From: Bdellovibrionales bacterium Ga0074139
Lineage (GTDB): Bacteria > Bdellovibrionota > Bdellovibrionia > Bdellovibrionales > Bdellovibrionaceae
Reading direction: 5' to 3'
NCBI GenBank assembly: GCA_001464795.1
Contig: LNEB01000013.1
Coordinates: forward strand, 62,001 to 126,000
Length of the DNA: 64,000 bases
Shown: positions 56,501 to 64,000 of the stretch, in pieces
Position numbering within the stretch: the stretch's first letter is position 1
Layout of the letters: every line of letters starts with the position of its first letter
Translations under genes and position numbers: made by a program
Notes under the pieces: model-generated
Database searches by the model: none
What the model was told of the DNA's origin: nothing
What the model saw: only the letters and a program-made list of their open reading frames with translations

Positions 56501-56506
56501 GATAAA

Positions 56507-56911
56507 TTAAATGACCTGGATGGCTTTAAGCCATTCAGGACTTGCTTCAACAAGCTTACGGGTCTTCAGATCAAACATCCCATAAACAACATAACCTTCT
56601 AAAGCCACTGTCCCATCACTTTTCAAAATACTTTGATGAATGGTGCCGATTTTACCCTTCATTGGACCGGTTTGCACAGTCACTTGAATTTTTTCACGAA
56701 GTTTTAATTCTTTACGAAATTTCACTGAAACTTCTAGGATGACCGGACCAATACCTGTGCTTTGAACTTTTTCATAACCATAACCATTCAAGGTGATGCT
56801 TTCCCACCTGGCCTCTTCAAGAATTTGCACATAGGTGGCATTATTAACATGACCGTAGGAATCTAAATGGTGTTCCTTGATTGTCATTTCATAAATAAAG
56901 ACTTCAGACAT
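56507..56911 (-). CDS. Acyl-CoA thioesterase, 4HBT (YbgC-like) family
   Basis: A 134-residue hotdog-fold hydrolase; the motif HLDSYGHVNNATYVQILEEA contains the nucleophile-type Asp of the 4-hydroxybenzoyl-CoA thioesterase family. Substrate unknown. Its ATG shares one base with the stop of phnE, so it is the last gene of the phn-like run, probably by accident of compaction. Confidence 0.85.
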   Translation of the reverse strand: MSEVFIYEMTIKEHHLDSYGHVNNATYVQILEEARWESITLNGYGYEKVQSTGIGPVILEVSVKFRKELKLREKIQVTVQTGPMKGKIGTIHQSILKSDGTVALEGYVVYGMFDLKTRKLVEASPEWLKAIQVI

Positions 56912-57939
56912 TATTTTAAAGCCTCACGCAGGTAAGCAGAAGCCTGATCCAGAAGCCACACGACAACCGCGATCACCACAATAATACAGCCCACCTGTGG
57001 CCACATCGCTTGACCCTGGTACTGAATCAAAAGTGTGCCGATACCACCACCACCGACTAAACCAATAATTGTGGCCATTCGAACATTGATGTCCCAACGA
57101 TAAACGGTAAAGGAAATGTAGGGTAAAATAACTTGGGGAACGATAGCAAACCAAACCATTTGTAATCTTGTGGCACCCGTTGAAAGAATCCCTTCAATGG
57201 GTCCTTCATTTACGGATTCTACCATTTCCGAGTACTGCTTGGCCAATGATGCGATCGAGTGAATCATCAATGCCATCATTCCCGCGAAAGGTCCGATTCC
57301 CACCCATACTGAGAAAATAATAGCCCAAATCAAAGCTTCCACTGACCTGGTCACATTTAACAATGTTCTTAAAATAAGGTAGACAGGAAAAGCCACAGGA
57401 CCCTTCATGATATTTTTTGCTGCTAAAAAACTAAAAACAAAAGCGATGGGAATAGCCAATGCCGTTGCGATAAAGGCCATAAAAATCGTTTCAATAATAT
57501 TCAAAACAGCTTTAGGAAGCAGGGTCCAGTCAGGGTTAAATATACCTTGGAACAAACGCATGGCGCCTGCGAAACCATCGGGATTGGAAAGTTCATAAAA
57601 TGAAAATTTTGTTTTTACTAAACCCACAATAAAAGTTGTTATTAGGACAATTAAAGCCTGCCAACCCCAAAAAGTTTTAAGAAGTGGAACTTCCGCATCA
57701 ACCGCTTTTTTCTGCGGTGGTAGAAAAATTTGTTCTCCCCAAGTGCGAATATTGAAGTGATTCAAAACCCAGCTAATAACTCCACTGAACAAAAACAGCA
57801 GACCCGCCAAGCTGGCATTGAAAGAAAGATTCAGTTGTTGTTCTTCGGTTGGGTTAGTGACAACGACTATCACGACCAAAAAAAGAAAGGCGATGGTGAT
57901 ACCGTCAAAGACCATTGATTTAAGATTGAAGTTTTTCAT
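56911..57939 (-). CDS. phnE: Phosphonate/phosphite-type ABC transporter permease (PhnE-like)
   Basis: Inner-membrane permease; 342 residues with about six to seven helices, longer than typical PhnE (around 260-280), with an extra N-terminal hydrophobic part (about 1-100). The EAA-like loop SMVESVNEGPIEGILSTGATRLQ precedes the final helices. It follows phnC with an 18-bp gap and probably passes the substrate of PhnD. Confidence 0.85.
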   Translation of the reverse strand: MKNFNLKSMVFDGITIAFLFLVVIVVVTNPTEEQQLNLSFNASLAGLLFLFSGVISWVLNHFNIRTWGEQIFLPPQKKAVDAEVPLLKTFWGWQALIVLITTFIVGLVKTKFSFYELSNPDGFAGAMRLFQGIFNPDWTLLPKAVLNIIETIFMAFIATALAIPIAFVFSFLAAKNIMKGPVAFPVYLILRTLLNVTRSVEALIWAIIFSVWVGIGPFAGMMALMIHSIASLAKQYSEMVESVNEGPIEGILSTGATRLQMVWFAIVPQVILPYISFTVYRWDINVRMATIIGLVGGGGIGTLLIQYQGQAMWPQVGCIIVVIAVVVWLLDQASAYLREALK

Positions 57940-57957
57940 GCTGTTGATCCCTTAAAC

Positions 57958-58728
57958 TTAGTTGATATGAACTTCTTTAGCGCCTTCACCGTAGATTTTT
58001 TCAAACCAAGCTTCAGAAATTTCTGAAGGTGATCCTTGAAAAACGATTTCTCCGCCTTTTAAAGCGATCACTCGGGTCGCATACTGTCTAACAAGACTTA
58101 GAAAATGAAGATTACAAATAACTGTTATGCCTAACTCTTGATTCACCTTTTTAAGATAGTCCATCACAACATGACAAGTGGCAGGATCTAAAGAGGCCAC
58201 GGGTTCGTCGGCTAACAGTAAATCAGGTCCTTGAGTCAAAGCCCTTGCGATGGCAACACGTTGTTGCTGACCACCAGAAAGATTATCGGCACGAAGTCCT
58301 GCCTTTTCACGAATCCCGACAAGTTTTAAATAATCTAAAGCTTTTTCTTTGTCTTTTTGATTAAAAATACCCAGTAAGCTAGCCACAGATGTCATAGTTC
58401 CTAAGCGACCCATCAATACATTTTTTAAAACTGAATAGCGGGGAACAAGATTAAAATGCTGAAAGATCATTCCAATTTTTTTTCTAATTTCACGGACCTC
58501 ATCACCTTTGGCTTTCGCGATGTCCTGATCGTAAAATAAGATTTCCCCTGATGTGGGATCATGAAGTCTGTTAATACACCTTAATAAAGTGGACTTACCT
58601 GATCCGCTAAGACCAATGATAACAAGGAATTCACCCTTCTTCACATCAAAGGACACACCCTTCAAGGCATGGGTTCCATTCTCGTAAGTTTTCTTCAAAT
58701 TTTTAACGGACAAAATTGTCTGACTCAT
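57958..58728 (-). CDS. phnC: Phosphonate-type ABC transporter ATPase (PhnC-like)
   Basis: A 256-residue ATPase with Walker A GLSGSGKST, signature LSGGQQQR and Walker B LLLADEPVASLDP. It couples ATP use to the PhnE permease. It lies 8 bp after phnD. Confidence 0.92.
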   Translation of the reverse strand: MSQTILSVKNLKKTYENGTHALKGVSFDVKKGEFLVIIGLSGSGKSTLLRCINRLHDPTSGEILFYDQDIAKAKGDEVREIRKKIGMIFQHFNLVPRYSVLKNVLMGRLGTMTSVASLLGIFNQKDKEKALDYLKLVGIREKAGLRADNLSGGQQQRVAIARALTQGPDLLLADEPVASLDPATCHVVMDYLKKVNQELGITVICNLHFLSLVRQYATRVIALKGGEIVFQGSPSEISEAWFEKIYGEGAKEVHIN

Positions 58729-58736
58729 GGTGATCC

Positions 58737-59651
58737 TTATTTTTTGCCTGTGGCCATTTCATTGAGGTTAACGCCCAATTCATCATACATTTTAACTGTG
58801 GGTGCATAATCCGCATCTGTGGCATCTTTTAAAGCTGTTACACCGTAAATTTCTTTGAAAGCAGCTTGGCCCACATCTGTTTGCACGAAATCTTTAAAAG
58901 CTTTGATGATTTTCAATTTCATTTCTTCTGATAAATCTTTTCTGAAAACGATGGGATCGTTAGGTACAGGTAAGGAAAGTTCAACGATGCGAACTTTTTC
59001 TTCCACATCAGGGTACTGGGTTTTTACAAGTCTTCTAGCATCTTCAATGCCGTCTTTGTTGGGTGGAGAATAGAATGTGGCTCCCACATCCACTTGGCCT
59101 TGGTAAACCATAGAGACTACTGAATCGTGCTTCATTGCAAAAACAGTTTCTTTCGCTTTAATGTTTTTATCCTTTAAAGTTTTAAGCGGCAGTAAGTATC
59201 CCGAAGTAGAAGCAGGATCCACAAAAGCTAATTTTTTACCCTCGATATCTGCAATTGTTTTGATTGAGCTATCAGTCCTAGTAATGAATTGCGATTGATA
59301 AGTGGCCGATCCATTTCGTAGCACCGTAAGCCTGGCTTCAGCTCCGTATTTTTTATTCGCTAGTGCGTAGCCAAATGTATTCATGGCTGCTACATCGGCC
59401 CGCTTTGTGCCAAAAGCTTCCACAACTGCGACAAAGGATTGAGGAATGGAAACTTCAAATTTATAGGGAGTATTTTTTTCCAAATACTCACGAAATTTTT
59501 TCGAATTGTCTTCAATGACTTTTGCATCAACAGATGGGACGAAATAAAGCTTAATGGGATTTTTTTCGGTGCCCAGCTCGCCTCGAGATCCTGTACACGC
59601 TGTCATGGCCCAAACTAACATCACAAGACCGAGTGAAATTGCAGTTCTCAT
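58737..59651 (-). CDS. phnD: Phosphonate-type substrate-binding lipoprotein (PhnD-like)
   Basis: Periplasmic solute-binding protein; 304 residues. I start at ATG 59651, directly after a perfect AAAGGAG site; the longer reading adds no conserved sequence. The signal ends in AMTAC (Cys at 19). Core motifs FVDPASTSGYLLPL and DVGATFYSPPN fit PhnD/PtxB proteins. No C-P lyase or phosphite dehydrogenase genes are in the window, so the actual substrate is open. Confidence 0.9.
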   Translation of the reverse strand: MRTAISLGLVMLVWAMTACTGSRGELGTEKNPIKLYFVPSVDAKVIEDNSKKFREYLEKNTPYKFEVSIPQSFVAVVEAFGTKRADVAAMNTFGYALANKKYGAEARLTVLRNGSATYQSQFITRTDSSIKTIADIEGKKLAFVDPASTSGYLLPLKTLKDKNIKAKETVFAMKHDSVVSMVYQGQVDVGATFYSPPNKDGIEDARRLVKTQYPDVEEKVRIVELSLPVPNDPIVFRKDLSEEMKLKIIKAFKDFVQTDVGQAAFKEIYGVTALKDATDADYAPTVKMYDELGVNLNEMATGKK

Positions 59652-59745
59652 GAACTCTCCTTTAAATGGAAGTGATTGAAGCGGCTGGAAGTTAACAAAA
59701 TTCCACCCCAGGGCCAAGGAAAGTCTTTGATTTTAGATTCCTTTC

Positions 59746-60507
59746 ATGGCTGAATGGGCGCCTATGACGCAACCCTTCAAGACTTTGAAAGAGCTCGTAA
59801 AGTCTGTGGAAACGGATCTTTTAAATGGCAAGCGAGTTTTGTCAGTATTTGATTTAGATTCCACACTTTTTGATGTGAGTCCTCGAATTCAGAAAATCCT
59901 GGACGAATTAAAAGACCACCCCGAAGTTGTAACCAAATTCCCCCAGCATGCCCCCATGCTGGAGCTCGTGAAAATGCAAAAGTCTGATTGGGGAATCAAA
60001 GATGCCCTTTCTAGGGTTTTTCATGCGGAACCCCCTCCCATGGATTTTCACCGCATAGCACGTGATTTCTGGGCCCAGCATTTCTTTAGTGACGATTATC
60101 TGCACTTTGATCATCTCGTCGAAGGTTCCCAGGCCTTTGTTGATCGTCTTCATAAAAAAGGCTCTGACATTGCTTACCTAACGGGCCGTGACTGGCAAAG
60201 AATGGGAAAAGGCACAGTTGAAGTCTTAAGTAAATGGAACTTCCCGATTCCCAATGATAAAAATGTGAGACTGGCAATGAAACCAATTAAAGGCTCTGAT
60301 GATGCCGAGTTCAAATCCCAATGGTTTGAATCACTCAAGCCCCATGAATTTGAAAGAATATTATTTTTTGAAAATGAACCCGTTATTTTAAATAAAGTGA
60401 TGCATACTCACCCTGAAGTGGAAATCATTTTTTTAGATACGACCCATTCAAAGCAAGCAGATCCACAAACCCATTGGATCACCATTCAAAATTTTAACGA
60501 AAACTAA
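59746..60507 (+). CDS. HAD-like hydrolase
   Basis: A 253-residue protein with HAD motif I (VFDLDSTLFDVS, nucleophile Asp in DxDST) and a motif II-like Thr in YLTGRD. Motif IV is weak (LFFENEPVIL, Glu-Asn in place of the usual Asp pair), so activity is uncertain. There is no signal peptide. An alternative start at ATG 59764 exists; neither has a strong ribosome site. Confidence 0.7.
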   Translation: MAEWAPMTQPFKTLKELVKSVETDLLNGKRVLSVFDLDSTLFDVSPRIQKILDELKDHPEVVTKFPQHAPMLELVKMQKSDWGIKDALSRVFHAEPPPMDFHRIARDFWAQHFFSDDYLHFDHLVEGSQAFVDRLHKKGSDIAYLTGRDWQRMGKGTVEVLSKWNFPIPNDKNVRLAMKPIKGSDDAEFKSQWFESLKPHEFERILFFENEPVILNKVMHTHPEVEIIFLDTTHSKQADPQTHWITIQNFNEN

Positions 60508-60516
60508 AGGATATTT

Positions 60517-61185
60517 ATGTTGTATGTTGTTTCCACACCCCTAGGTGATCCCCAGGATCTTTCTTTTCGTGCGCTGCAAATATTAAAAGAATGCGACGTG
60601 ATCATTTGTGAAAGCACGAAAGAAGCATCGAAGCTTTTAAGACATCACGGTGTGACCGGTAAAACTTTTGAAGTTTTAGATGAACACTCACAGCAGATCG
60701 ATTTAGCCGCCTTAGTTAAAATTGTGAAAGCTCAAAAGTGTGCTTTAGTCAGTGATTGTGGCACTCCAGGTTTTTGTGATCCGGGCGCTGATCTGATTCA
60801 ACAGTGCCGTAATAAAAACATTGAAGTTAAAATTGTCCCTGGACCCTCAGCCATCGCAGCCCTTTTAAGCGTTGTAGGCGCAAAAACCTCTGAATTTATA
60901 TTTGTTGGATTTATTCCTGCAGAAAATGAAGCTCGTGATAAAAAATGGAAAAGTTTAATTATCGAAAAGCGTCCCTTTATTTTAATGGACACTCCCTATA
61001 GACTTACAAAAATTCTAGAGGAACTGGAAAAGCACTGTGCACAAAGAAATTGTGTGATCGTTGTCGACGTTTCACTTGAAACAGAACAGATTCTTGAAGG
61101 TAAACCCAGCCAATTACTTGATAGTTTACGAGGTAAAAAGGCTGAGTTCATGATTTGGATAAATCCTGATCAATTAAAGAAATAA
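60517..61185 (+). CDS. rsmI: RsmI-like tetrapyrrole-methylase-family methyltransferase
   Basis: A 222-residue methylase of the RsmI fold: STPLGDPQDLSFRAL near the start, then SDCGTPGFCDPGADLI (about 86-101) and VPGPSAIAALLSVVG. RsmI methylates C1402 of 16S rRNA at the 2'-oxygen. It is shorter than usual (about 270-290) and lacks the C-terminal part, and ESTKEAS replaces the usual EDTR motif, so it could be a paralogue. An AAAGGA site precedes the ATG. Convergent overlap of 16 bp with the next gene. Confidence 0.7.
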   Translation: MLYVVSTPLGDPQDLSFRALQILKECDVIICESTKEASKLLRHHGVTGKTFEVLDEHSQQIDLAALVKIVKAQKCALVSDCGTPGFCDPGADLIQQCRNKNIEVKIVPGPSAIAALLSVVGAKTSEFIFVGFIPAENEARDKKWKSLIIEKRPFILMDTPYRLTKILEELEKHCAQRNCVIVVDVSLETEQILEGKPSQLLDSLRGKKAEFMIWINPDQLKK

Positions 61186-61658
61186 CGAAAACCCAAACCG
61201 CCCATAAAAGCAGCTGAAGTTTCAGGAAAAATAGAAATCCCTGGGGCAATTTCAAAATAAATGCCCAAGGCTGGATTATCATTTTTCCATTCTATTCCAA
61301 GTGGAACCCGAACTCCAAGACCTAGGGAGCCTTCATCTTTATCGAAATAACCATTTTTACTTCTTCGATCTTCAGTGGTGATTGCAAGCGCAGCACCAAC
61401 TCCAATATAAGGTGTTAATTGATTGATGAAATCCTCTGTGGTTTTGAAAGCACCGGGATAGTGATAAAGTCGATCAGCATATATTAGAATAGAATCATCA
61501 TAACTAAAGGCAAGACCTGCTTGATAGGAACTGGTTTCTGATAAAACAGTTTGTCCTACAATTGCAGTGGGGTTACCCAACAGAAATCCGATGGAATTAC
61601 TTTTTGCATAAAGAGTTGGAGTTAATAAAAGAGCAATTATAACAATTAATTTTTTCAT
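61170..61658 (-). CDS. Small outer-membrane beta-barrel protein
   Basis: A 162-residue protein with a signal peptide (LIVIIALLLTPTLYA). The rest alternates polar and hydrophobic residues, ending in GGLGFRYFFN, close to an outer-membrane barrel C-terminus although the last residue is Asn rather than Phe. No family known. I start at ATG 61658; an upstream TTG adds seven residues. It lies 34 bp downstream of the protease-barrel gene and may be cotranscribed. Confidence 0.6.
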   Translation of the reverse strand: MKKLIVIIALLLTPTLYAKSNSIGFLLGNPTAIVGQTVLSETSSYQAGLAFSYDDSILIYADRLYHYPGAFKTTEDFINQLTPYIGVGAALAITTEDRRSKNGYFDKDEGSLGLGVRVPLGIEWKNDNPALGIYFEIAPGISIFPETSAAFMGGLGFRYFFN

Positions 61659-61692
61659 AATGTCATTATAAGTATCCATCTAGGTTTAACAA

Positions 61693-62781
61693 CTAAAACA
61701 GCAGACCAAGGCCTACCATGCCATAAGATTTATTATCCACTTCGAATGCCGATAGCTTGGCATAGATAGGAAACCACGAAGGTTTAAGACTTATTGATAA
61801 AGCTGTGGATAGTTTTTGGACGTGAAGTTCATTTTGTAACGGATCTCGAAAACGAAATTTAATAACTTCAATGGCTGGTAATAATTTATAGTGCTGCAAA
61901 GGATCTTCAGCTTGAATGTGAAAATTCCAACCTATTCCATACTGAGTAAAGGCTTCTTTAGTGTCTAAATTGGTATCAAGACTGAATCTTAAGCGATCCC
62001 ATAATTGAATGCCTAAACCCACGTTCCAATAGGTTTTTGAATCTCCCTGACGATTCTTTCGAAAATTAGGCTGTGAATACAGTAAATAAAGATCTGCTGA
62101 AGTTCTTGCGTTCAAAAAGCTTTCGCTGTGAATTTTTTTACTTTTATTATTATCGATTAACTGATGAATATGTTTGTGGTTAGAAATAAAGCCAAGATCA
62201 CCCGTGAATCGATCAATTCTTTTCTTCGATACCACACCCACGATCTGTCCTTTTTGATCAAACACAGGCCCACCGGAATTACCAGGACTGACTGACATGT
62301 CTGATACGAAACCACTTTTACCAACTTTTGAAATAAGACCACTTGAAATGACATGTAAATAATCAGAGCGTAACAGGCTGGAGATTCTAAATATTGATCC
62401 CCCAATCGGGTGACCAATGGTTGCAATACTTTGGCCTTCAACAAGCAATTGATCTTGAGGAAAAATTTTTAATACAGGCAACTGCACATCTTTTTCAATT
62501 TGAATCAGTGCCAAATCTGAAGATTCAAGAAGTTGCACCCGGCTGGCTGATAAGCGAATCCATTCTGATAAATAAAAGTAGACAGAAATGCTTCTGTAAT
62601 GATCTACACAATGGGCTGAAGTTAAAATTAAATTTTTTTCGATCAAAGCGCCCGAGCAAATGGCACCAGAAGAGACGATGATGGGTATGCTGCTTTTATT
62701 TTGCTGATAAACTGATGACCAATTTTGAGCATCGGCTTGAAAGGCAAAAACAAAAAATAAAAAATTAACGATGAAATTCAT
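61693..62781 (-). CDS. Trypsin-like serine protease joined to a C-terminal beta-barrel
   Basis: A 362-residue protein with a signal peptide (NFLFFVFAFQADA). Residues 30-215 form a trypsin-like domain with H57 (LTSAHCVD), D89 (SSDLALIQ) and S169 (SPGNSGGPVF). From about 225 to the end there is a stretch of alternating residues with aromatic girdles (WNVGLGIQLWDRLRFSLDTN), closing with GMVGLGLLF, a typical outer-membrane barrel end with a terminal Phe. The simplest reading is a protease tethered to the outer membrane. It overlaps cysE by 17 bp at its start. Confidence 0.75.
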   Translation of the reverse strand: MNFIVNFLFFVFAFQADAQNWSSVYQQNKSSIPIIVSSGAICSGALIEKNLILTSAHCVDHYRSISVYFYLSEWIRLSASRVQLLESSDLALIQIEKDVQLPVLKIFPQDQLLVEGQSIATIGHPIGGSIFRISSLLRSDYLHVISSGLISKVGKSGFVSDMSVSPGNSGGPVFDQKGQIVGVVSKKRIDRFTGDLGFISNHKHIHQLIDNNKSKKIHSESFLNARTSADLYLLYSQPNFRKNRQGDSKTYWNVGLGIQLWDRLRFSLDTNLDTKEAFTQYGIGWNFHIQAEDPLQHYKLLPAIEVIKFRFRDPLQNELHVQKLSTALSISLKPSWFPIYAKLSAFEVDNKSYGMVGLGLLF

Positions 62782-63265
62782 TGAGCTTAACTGTTGTGTT
62801 GGGTTCTACATTTTTTGTGACGACAGCATTAGCTCCGATTCTTGCATCATCACCGACAGTCACTGGTCCTAAAATTTTAGCACCTGTTCCAATCAAAACT
62901 CGGCTGCCAACAGTCGGGTGCCTTTTGACGGGGTCAAATTTTAATCCGCCAAGTGTCACTCCATGGAAAATAATACAGTTATCACCAATTTCAGCCGTTT
63001 CACCAATGACCACACCCATACCATGATCGATCACTAAACATTTACCTATTTTAGCCCCTGGGTGAATTTCAATGCCGGTTAAAAATCTTCCACACTCGGA
63101 CATCCAGCGTGCTATAAAATAAAATTTCTTATTATAAAAACAGTGAGCTAAACAATAAAGCCCCACAGCTTTGGGACCGGGGTACAGTAGTAGAACTTCC
63201 CAAAAAGACTTCGCAGCCGGATCATAATTGAGATAGGCCTGAATGTGGGTTTTAATACTGCTCAC
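62765..63265 (-). CDS. cysE: Serine O-acetyltransferase, short form
   Basis: Left-handed beta-helix transferase that starts cysteine synthesis; 166 residues, the short EpsC-like form with the hexapeptide repeats (HPGAKIGKCLVIDHG, GVVIGETAEIGDN, GTGAKILGPVTVGDDA) and catalytic His in VIDHG and IFHGVTLGG. It is coupled to the protease gene by 17 bp and to the upstream lipoprotein by 4 bp. Confidence 0.92.
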   Translation of the reverse strand: MSSIKTHIQAYLNYDPAAKSFWEVLLLYPGPKAVGLYCLAHCFYNKKFYFIARWMSECGRFLTGIEIHPGAKIGKCLVIDHGMGVVIGETAEIGDNCIIFHGVTLGGLKFDPVKRHPTVGSRVLIGTGAKILGPVTVGDDARIGANAVVTKNVEPNTTVKLNEFHR

Positions 63266-63912
63266 TTTTTTTCCTCAACTTTGCGAAATCCTGAACAAAA
63301 TAGATCTTGGCGTTTTGAATCGTAAAAAGTCACCTGACTTACGATCCAAGATGTTTCTGTTTCAAGCAAAAATATAAAATGACCACCTAACACAGATAGA
63401 TGGCGGTCCCGAGTTGTATTTAAAGTAATTAAATCTTTAAATTCTAAACTTCCTAAGCTGGAACTCAAATCAAGAAGCTTATTACAACCAGAGCCTAAAA
63501 TTTCATTATCTACTTTTCTTTGCCGACTTTGGCTAATGAAGTAGATTTTCTTATTTAGAAGTTTATCTTTGACGGGAACATTGAAGCCAAGAAAAAAAGT
63601 ACCTGGCTGTCCAGTGACAACTTTTGATAAATCAATTTCTCCGCCTCCGCTGGGTAAATTAAAAATCGCCGCACTTTCAAGCAATATACCTTTATTTTTT
63701 TCACTCAATTTAAGAGATAAAGGTCCGTAGGTGATGGGCTTAGGCTTTGCAGGTTCAATCACATCTTCAGTAATAGCCCATATCTGACTGGGGATTTGAA
63801 AATCCATAGGTAAGTCTTCAACTTCGAAAGTGACAATATCTGACTTTTCAGCTGGTGATTTATTTTCACAACCCAAAAGAAACAGAATTAAAATAAGTCC
63901 TAGAGTCTTCAA
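63262..63912 (-). CDS. Lipoprotein of unknown function
   Basis: A 216-residue lipoprotein (TLGLILILFLLGC, Cys at residue 15). The mature part is beta-rich with three later cysteines and has no family I recognise. Start is TTG in a TTGA junction with the upstream partial gene; its end overlaps cysE by 4 bp, so it belongs to the same operon. Confidence 0.65.
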   Translation of the reverse strand: MKTLGLILILFLLGCENKSPAEKSDIVTFEVEDLPMDFQIPSQIWAITEDVIEPAKPKPITYGPLSLKLSEKNKGILLESAAIFNLPSGGGEIDLSKVVTGQPGTFFLGFNVPVKDKLLNKKIYFISQSRQRKVDNEILGSGCNKLLDLSSSLGSLEFKDLITLNTTRDRHLSVLGGHFIFLLETETSWIVSQVTFYDSKRQDLFCSGFRKVEEKK

Positions 63913-64000
63913 AGAGCTTCCTCGATATCATAACGAATATTAAGCAGCTCTGTGGATAAAGGATCTTGTGCTAAACCCTGCCCGATCACAAAGCGACAAC
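63909..64000 (-). CDS. C-terminal end of an unidentified gene (cut by window edge)
   Basis: An open frame enters from the right edge and ends with TGA at 63909-63911. The last residues are CRFVIGQGLAQDPLSTELL and NIRYDIEEAL. Too little is visible for a family; its overlap with the lipoprotein start marks it as the upstream member of that operon. Confidence 0.55.
   Translation of the reverse strand, partial: CRFVIGQGLAQDPLSTELLNIRYDIEEAL

Overview
The window reads as a chromosome segment of a free-living, flagellated, Gram-negative bacterium, most likely a member of the Bdellovibrionota (Bdellovibrio or Pseudobdellovibrio type). This rests on the mix seen here: many secreted lipoproteins and outer-membrane barrels, lytic-transglycosylase-like and secreted-protease genes, a PilZ protein with GYF-like domains, a lysine-rich histone-like protein, a flagellin, and moderate-to-low GC by eye. 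The species cannot be fixed from the sequence alone. I see no prophage, insertion sequence, CRISPR array or rRNA.

Layout. 1-10.65 kb is the classical translation/transcription run on the minus strand: tRNA-Thr(UGU), Tyr, Gly, Thr(GGU), tuf, tRNA-Trp, secE, nusG, rplK, rplA, rplJ, rplL, rpoB, rpoC (cut by the window edge), with a recognisable promoter before the tRNAs, an L10-leader-like structure before rplJ and an intrinsic terminator between rplL and rpoB. 10.7-12.8 kb holds rlmB, a small cytochrome-c-like lipoprotein and a lipocalin. 12.75-20.44 kb is one nearly gapless minus-strand run joining riboflavin synthesis (ribE, ribB, ribH), an NtrY/NtrX two-component pair, proS and pyrF. 20.5-24.4 kb is accessory: a secreted protein, a DUF4143-type ATPase behind a triple repeated operator, and a transglycosylase-like protein coupled to a lipoprotein. 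clpB follows, with a sigma-32-like promoter that overlaps the start of a small Cys-rich gene.

27.3-31.7 kb carries the flagellin gene behind a long structured leader with a five-codon upstream ORF, a lipoprotein, a Lys-rich/acidic histone-like protein and a sigma-54 activator. 31.9-35.6 kb has a Xer recombinase, recO and a secreted transglycosylase-like protein. 35.6-41.6 kb is a complex I peripheral-arm operon (nuoB-CD-E-F-G-I) without the membrane subunits. 41.8-46.3 kb holds a secreted subtilase, a sensor-less histidine kinase, a XRE regulator with an unknown partner, and an opposing two-gene unit encoding a GNAT-like acyltransferase and a heme-oxygenase-like diiron protein; the last unit is my best candidate for an undescribed small-molecule pathway. 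46.4-56.5 kb holds a heterodimeric ABC exporter, a VWA lipoprotein, a PilZ protein and a TolC/RND pair transcribed divergently. 56.5-64 kb holds a thioesterase, a PhnCDE-type transporter, a HAD protein, an RsmI-like methylase, a small barrel, a trypsin-like protease that seems fused to an outer-membrane barrel, cysE, a lipoprotein and the tail of one more gene.

The genome is very compact: all ten convergent gene pairs either overlap or are separated by at most 13 bp, so almost no room is left for shared terminators. Several starts are TTG or GTG, including TTGA start/stop junctions.
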